NCBI RefSeq assembly: GCF_040290245.1
Contig: NZ_PSMQ01000055.1
Span: forward strand, 1-10,794
Source: Thermus_A sp040290245
Lineage (GTDB): Bacteria > Deinococcota > Deinococci > Deinococcales > Thermaceae
Direction: 5' to 3'
DNA length: 10,794 nt
Position numbers and translations under genes: made by a program. Below are positions 7,145-10,794 of the stretch, one piece after another; position 1 is the first letter of the stretch; each line of letters starts with the position of its first letter. The notes beneath the pieces were generated by a model. The model was not told the origin of the DNA. It did not search any database and was given only the letters and a program-made list of their open reading frames with translations.

Positions 7145-7968
7145 TCAGAGGCGCAGGCGCCTTAAAAGCTGAGCGTTGACGGCCACGACCACGGTGGAGA
7201 GGCTCATGAAGAGTGCCCTCACCGCGGGGGAGAGAAGGACGCCCCAGGGGTAGGCCACGCCCGCGGCCAGAGGGAGGGCGATGGCGTTATAGCCTGTGGC
7301 CCAGAGAAGGTTCTGCACCATCTTGGCGTAGGTGGCCCGCGCCAAAACGAGGGCCCGCACCACGTCCAGGGGGTCGTTTTCCACCAAGACCAGATCGGCG
7401 GACTCGATCGCCACGTTCGTACCCGCCCCGATGGCGATGCCAAGGTCGGCCTCCAAAAGCGCAGGGGCATCGTTGATCCCGTCCCCCACGAAGGCGGTGG
7501 GACCCTTGGCCTTGAGTGCGCGCACGATCCTGGCTTTTTCNNNNNNNNNNNNNNNNNNNNNNNNNNNNNNNNNNNNNNNNNNNNNNNNNNNNNNNNNNNN
7601 NNNNNNNNNNNNNNNNNNNNNNNNNNNNNNNNNNNNNNNNNGATGCCCATGGCGATCAGGCGGCGGACCGCCTCCTTGGCCGTGGGCCGGAGGCGGTCGG
7701 CCAAGGCGATATAGGCCAGGACCCGCTTTTCGTCCATCAGGGCCACCACGCTTTCCCCACGGCTTTCCGCCTCTTTGAGGGCCCCTCTCAGCCCTTCTGC
7801 CGCCTTGAGACCGAACTCCTCTGCCCACTCGGGCCGGCCCACCCGGTACCGCCTGCCCTCCACCTGCCCCTCCACGCCCTTGCCGGGAACAGCCTGAAAG
7901 TCCAGGGCCCTGGGGAAAGGCAGGCCCTCGGCCTGGGCGGCCTCTACGATGGCCCTGGCCGAACTCCC
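7145..7968 (-). CDS. copB: Copper-transporting P-type ATPase, CopB type (P1B-3), C-terminal piece with an N gap
   Basis: Only the C-terminal part of a heavy-metal ATPase is present. From its 5' side it reads ARAIVEAAQAEGLPF and AVPGKGVEG (start of the nucleotide-binding domain), VGRPEWAEEFG, RVLAYIALADRLRP and RLIAMGI. After the N gap come EKARIVRALKAKG and FVGDGINDAPAL (hinge motif), and then the last two helices. NLLWATGYNAIALP fits the N(x)5GYN(x)4P pattern, and P(x)6MSLSTVVVAVNA fits P(x)6MSxSTxxVAxNA, which mark the P1B-3 (CopB) subgroup rather than CopA. The metal-binding N-terminus, CPH helix and DKTGT phosphorylation site are missing: similarity ends at about 7957-7960, where the HPLA motif should be and a plus-strand gene takes over. 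The two parts flanking the N run are in different frames. The piece is non-functional as written, through real truncation or a bad join. Confidence 0.85.
7541..7641. other. Assembly gap of 101 N inside the ATPase gene
   Basis: There are 101 undetermined bases. The protein on either side (RLIAMGI and EKARIV) normally encloses about 34-36 residues including the TGDN loop, so the gap is close to the right size. However, 101 is not a multiple of three and leaves the flanks out of frame, so the true length is probably 99, 102, 105 or similar. Confidence 0.97.
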
Positions 7969-9010
7969 GGAGGGTGAGGAGGGGGTGTATAACCGCTTTG
8001 TCCTTTGTCCGAGCCTCGAGGCCTATGAGACGGCCCGGGGGAGGCTCCACGGGGCCTTGGCCCTATTGCTAGAGGGGGTAGCCTGGCGCCTGGGGCTTCG
8101 TGAAACCCCTCCTCCAGCGGAAGGAACGGATGGGGAGGTGCGGGCCTACCTTCTGGCTTTGGAGGCCCACCACAGGTTGGGGCGCGATGACCGGGAAGGG
8201 GCGGCCCGGTTGCTGGAGGAGGCAGCCCGGTGTGTGGAGGAGATCTCCCCTGTTTTCGCCGCCCGCCTTTACGCGGAGAGGGGCGGCCTGGAGGGGGGGT
8301 TGGCCGGTCCTGGCCCCTGGGCGGTGCCCTTTTACCGAAGATCCCTAGACCTTTTCGCGGACACCGCGTTCGAACAGGCCCAGGCCGAGGTCTGGCTTCA
8401 ACTGGGGGCGGCCTATCAGACGGAGGCCCAGGGGCGCCGAGAACTTCTCCTCGAGGCCATCAGGGCTTATCAGGAAGCCCTCAAAGTCCTTCGCCCGGAG
8501 CGCGATCCGGAGCCATACGTTCTCGCGCAAATGAACCTGGGTCTTTGTTACCTGGTTCTTCCGATGAGCGAGGAGGGCGCTCGACTGCGCCCCGCCATTG
8601 CCGTGCAGGCCCTCCGCGAGGCGCAGAAGTGGGCCGATAAAGAGACCCATCCGCAGCTTTGGGCCAGTGCCACACTCAACCTCGCCAATGCCCTTCAACA
8701 GCTTCCCTCCGCGCATCCAGAGCAGAACTTGTGGGAAGCGGTGGCCCTATATGAGGAGGTTCTGGCCGTGCGGCGAAAGGAGGAGGATCCTCTGGGCTTC
8801 GCCAGGGTCTTAGCCAATCAGGGCAACGCCCTAGCCCACCTGGGCCTTTTTGCTCAAGCGGTGCCCCGACTGGAAGAGGCCCGGGGCCTGTTCGAAGAGC
8901 TCGGGGAGGTGGAGGGGGCCAGGGCTGTGGAGACTGTCCTGGCCGAGATCCAAGCCCTCCGCCAGGGAAGGGGATTGGCAAAAGGGGGGAGGTCCGATGG
9001 AGCTGTATGA
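7949..9010 (+). CDS. Tetratricopeptide-repeat protein of a hydrogenase-accessory type
   Basis: This protein of up to 353 residues is mostly helical. At least three TPR-like units are visible after residue ~140: VWLQLGAAYQTEAQ with AIRAYQEALKVL, YVLAQMNLGLCYLVLP with VQALREAQKWA, and WASATLNLANALQQLP with ALYEEVLAVR. A last unit reads VLANQGNALAHLGLFAQAVP. The way NLG, VQALREA and LNLANALQ recur matches my memory of TPR proteins beside group 2a uptake hydrogenases in mycobacteria and Nitrospira; the role there is unknown, presumably protein-protein contacts. The start is uncertain. ATG at 7949 has no ribosome binding site and lies in sequence that reads as ATPase on the other strand. GTG at 7985 follows a GAGGAGG run too closely. 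The true N-terminus may have been lost at the join near 7960. Its end overlaps the next gene by 14 bases. Confidence 0.8.
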   Translation: MALAELPEGEEGVYNRFVLCPSLEAYETARGRLHGALALLLEGVAWRLGLRETPPPAEGTDGEVRAYLLALEAHHRLGRDDREGAARLLEEAARCVEEISPVFAARLYAERGGLEGGLAGPGPWAVPFYRRSLDLFADTAFEQAQAEVWLQLGAAYQTEAQGRRELLLEAIRAYQEALKVLRPERDPEPYVLAQMNLGLCYLVLPMSEEGARLRPAIAVQALREAQKWADKETHPQLWASATLNLANALQQLPSAHPEQNLWEAVALYEEVLAVRRKEEDPLGFARVLANQGNALAHLGLFAQAVPRLEEARGLFEELGEVEGARAVETVLAEIQALRQGRGLAKGGRSDGAV

Positions 9011-9365
9011 GCGGCAGGCCTTCGACATGTTTGTGAGCCTGGCCGTGGAGCGGTTCTGTGAGCGGATCGTGCAGCGCAACGGTGGGATGGAGCGGGCTCT
9101 TGCCCGCCTCCGTGAGGATCCCGACGGGGAAGGGGTATGGCTTGGCCGATTCGTGGAGGCCTTTTTCCGCGAGAACGCCCTGGACAATCCCGGAGGGGCC
9201 TGTCTGGTCCTTAGGGCACTTGAGCGGTGGGAGGCCCCTAAGACAGGAGCGGGAAGGATCGGGGAAGTTTTGCAACAGATGGCCCAAGCCGCTTTTGCCC
9301 GCCTGGTAGGGCGGAAGGCGGAGGAGGTTCTGGAACGGGGGCTTGTGTACGGTGGTGAGGAATGA
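8997..9365 (+). CDS. Conserved-looking 122-residue protein between the TPR and NifU-Rieske genes, family not recognised
   Basis: I do not recognise this family. The protein is soluble, rich in Glu, Arg and Leu, and appears mainly helical (YERQAFDMFVSLAVERFCER, ERALARLRED, IGEVLQQMAQAAFARLVGRK). It has one cysteine at about residue 20 in VERFCERIV, no signal peptide and no membrane segment. GGAGGT (8988-8993) lies three bases before the ATG. It overlaps the TPR gene by 14 bases and the NifU-Rieske gene by four (ATGA), so it is a true operon member. Its place among genes linked to group 2a hydrogenases makes it a candidate accessory or scaffold protein, by context only. Confidence 0.8.
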   Translation: MELYERQAFDMFVSLAVERFCERIVQRNGGMERALARLREDPDGEGVWLGRFVEAFFRENALDNPGGACLVLRALERWEAPKTGAGRIGEVLQQMAQAAFARLVGRKAEEVLERGLVYGGEE

Positions 9366-10200
9366 GGACGGAAGACCAGGAGTTCGAGGCCTTGGCCCGC
9401 CGGGTGGATCAGGCCCTCCAGGAGGTGGAACGGCTGGAGGAGGAGGCCCGGCGGAAAGGGAGGGAGCTCCGGGAAGCTCTGGAGGCTTTCCATCGGTTCT
9501 GTCTGGTGCGGATGGTAAGGAGCCTGCGCGGCGACCCGGTGGGCCGGGAGCTGCTCCTCAAGCTCGTTGAGGATCCTGCGGTCTACGCCCTTTTCCTGAT
9601 GCACGGGATCGTCAAGCCGGACCTGGCTACCCGGGTGGCCCAGGCTCTGGAGCTGATACGGCCCTACATGCGTTCCCACGGGGGAGATGTGGAACTGGTC
9701 CGCGTGGATGGGGAAACGGTTTTCCTTCGCCTGCACGGGGCCTGCTCTGGTTGCTCCCTTTCAGCCCAGACCCTAAGGAATGGCGTGGAGGAAGTGCTCC
9801 GAAGCCGTGTGCCCGAGGTACGCCGGATCGAGGTGGTGGAGGATCAGCCCGCGGCTGGTTTCATCCCCCTGGAGGCGGTGCTTTCCCTGGAGGAAACCGG
9901 TTGGGTGGCCGGCCCCTGGCTGGAGGAGCTTTCCGAGGGAGCCCCCCTGGGGATTGAGATAGGCGGGAAGGCCGTGCTGGTGGTTCTTTGGGAGGGAAAG
10001 GTCTACGCCTACCGGAACCAGTGCCCCCATATGGGGATGCCACTGGATCGGGGAAAAATAACGGAGAACGGGGTGCTGGTTTGTCCTTGGCATGGGTTCC
10101 GCTTCGATGTGTCCAGCGGGGAATGCCTGACCGCTTCCCATGTCCAGCTCGAGCCTTACCCGGTCCGGATTGAGGAAGGGTATGGGTGCGGCCACGCTGA
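9362..10200 (+). CDS. NifU C-terminal domain-Rieske [2Fe-2S] fusion protein, frame break near 10180
   Basis: This is a two-cluster iron-sulfur protein of about 279 residues. Residues 15-45 look like a charged helix or coiled coil. Residues ~90-155 are an Nfu/NifU C-terminal domain with YMRSHGGDVELV and C128/C131 in GACSGC. Residues ~175-275 are a Rieske ferredoxin domain with ligands C221/H223 (CPH) and C241/H244 (CPWH). NifU-Rieske fusions occur with group 2a hydrogenases, where they are proposed to carry electrons from the hydrogenase. The original frame runs on to 10474 through sequence that belongs to the next gene. A one-base undercall near 10171-10180 would instead end the protein as VWVRPR with a TGA at 10198-10200, a normal Rieske end. 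I have used that end. The ATG overlaps the previous stop (ATGA). Confidence 0.85.
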
Positions 10201-10542
10201 CCGCCAGGCCCGTGCGCTGGTTGGGAGCCCCTGCCCCGGGCCGCCTTCTCCTGCCCCCGGCCAACCCTACCCCGGTCAACCTGTACGCCCCCAGAGGGGT
10301 TTTCCTAAACGACCAGGTCCTGGTGGTTGCCGATACGGGGGAACCATCGGGTCCTGGTATGGCACGGATTTCCGGAAAGAGACCATCAACCTGCGGATCT
10401 CGTGCTGGGGCAGCCCGATTTTCGTACCGAGGGCCCAGGCCTTCTTCGAATGCCCACCGGGGTGTTGGTGGTAGACGGGCGGCTTTATGTTGCCGATGCC
10501 TGGCACCACCGCGTCCTGGTCTGGGAGGAGTTTCCGACCCGG
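10182..10542 (+). CDS. NHL-repeat (beta-propeller) protein, N-terminal part, frame break at 10337-10341, 3' end cut off
   Basis: NHL repeats are read directly: NLYAPRGVFLNDQVLVVADT, then after removing one G from the ggggg run at 10337-10341, GNHRVLVWHGFP and DLVLGQPDF, followed by MPTGVLVVDGRLYVADAWHH and RVLVWEEFPTR. The repeat unit P-x-G-V-x-x-x-x-x-L-x-V-A-D-T-x-N-H-R-V-L-x-W is typical of the NHL proteins coded in group 2a hydrogenase clusters. Beyond about 10542 the frame stays open but reads as low-complexity Gly/Arg sequence, and the opposite strand becomes the convincing one, so only some 120 residues remain. The ATG at 10182 has GAGGAAGGG directly upstream and overlaps the end of the corrected NifU-Rieske gene by 19 bases. 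The full protein would be much longer. Confidence 0.72.
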
Positions 10543-10787
10543 TATCTTCCGGGGGGGGTGGTTTTGGGCACCTCCACCACCGCAAGCTGGGGCGGGGGGG
10601 CCTTCGGGTCGGAGAGGTGGAGGGGAAGGAGGGGGGGGTCGACGGACCAGGTGGCGGAGGGGTCGTCGGAGGGAAAGGCCAGGGTGAGGAGGCTTCCCGG
10701 CTCGGCCACCACCTCCAGGTCCACCTCGGCGGCGCTGCTTCGCGAAGCGAACACTAAGGGGAGGAGGAAGACCAGAAACAGGCGCAT
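10540..10787 (-). CDS. Secreted protein of unknown function, N-terminal part only
   Basis: The protein starts with a Sec signal peptide (MRLFLVFLLPLVFASRSSAA, probably cut near residue 20). About 65 residues follow, ending VPKTTPPGRYRV, a pattern of hydrophobic strands and prolines like an exported Ig-like or NEW3-type beta domain; the family is not identified. The ATG at 10787 has only seven bases of upstream sequence in the window, so no ribosome binding site can be judged. After ~10540 the frame turns into the antisense of the NHL gene (GNSSQTRTRW) and stops at 10485. The real C-terminus is therefore missing, through truncation or a bad join. Confidence 0.6.
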
Positions 10788-10794
10788 GGCCCAG

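Noticed and set aside
10201..10474. C-terminal extension of the NifU-Rieske protein to 370 residues
   Set aside because: The extension is out of frame with clear NHL repeats and ends the Rieske domain unnaturally. A one-base frame break explains it better.
10543..10757. Continuation of the NHL frame to the right edge
   Set aside because: It is Gly/Arg/Ser low complexity opposite a signal-peptide protein on the minus strand.
1..10794. CRISPR arrays, tRNA/rRNA genes, insertion sequences, attachment sites
   Set aside because: No regularly spaced repeats, cloverleaf or rRNA-like sequence, transposase motifs or terminal inverted repeats with target duplications were seen, including at the two abrupt joins.

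Overview
The window is about two thirds G+C, with C/G-rich third codon positions and tightly packed, overlapping genes. The multicopper oxidase closely resembles the Thermus thermophilus laccase as I recall it, so the source is most likely Thermus or a close relative in the Thermales. This is inferred from protein character only. The sequence looks like draft or amplified-DNA assembly: it has a run of 101 N, at least four apparent reading-frame breaks, and two abrupt joins that cut genes short.

Positions 1-5613 (minus strand) hold one operon read right to left: an ArsR-family regulator, then hyfB, hyfC, hyfE, hyfF and hyfG homologues, the last running off the left edge. These are the membrane and large-subunit parts of a complex related to hydrogenase-4, formate hydrogenlyase and complex I. 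The large subunit has no cysteine in its visible 251 residues, and the place where a [NiFe] hydrogenase carries its first CxxC pair reads RVSSEPVAH. The complex is therefore better read as an energy-converting-hydrogenase-related (Ehr) complex than as a true hydrogenase. An AT-rich inverted repeat ahead of arsR is the probable promoter and operator.

Positions 5741-7968 (minus strand) carry a copper-handling pair: a C-terminal piece of a CopB-type (P1B-3) P-type ATPase, then a Tat-exported multicopper oxidase with a methionine-rich segment. The oxidase appears to lack about 35 bases just before its first copper motif. The ATPase contains the N gap and breaks off at about 7960.

Positions ~7960-10542 (plus strand) hold four overlapping genes: a TPR protein, an unrecognised 122-residue protein, a NifU-Rieske fusion and an NHL-repeat protein. 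From memory, this set accompanies group 2a (Huc/Hup-like) uptake [NiFe] hydrogenases. The hydrogenase subunits themselves are not here. The NHL gene stops making sense at about 10542, where a minus-strand secreted protein (10540-10787) begins to read in the other direction. The plus-strand block is thus bounded on both sides by truncated genes, and either a real replacement or a chimeric assembly could explain this.
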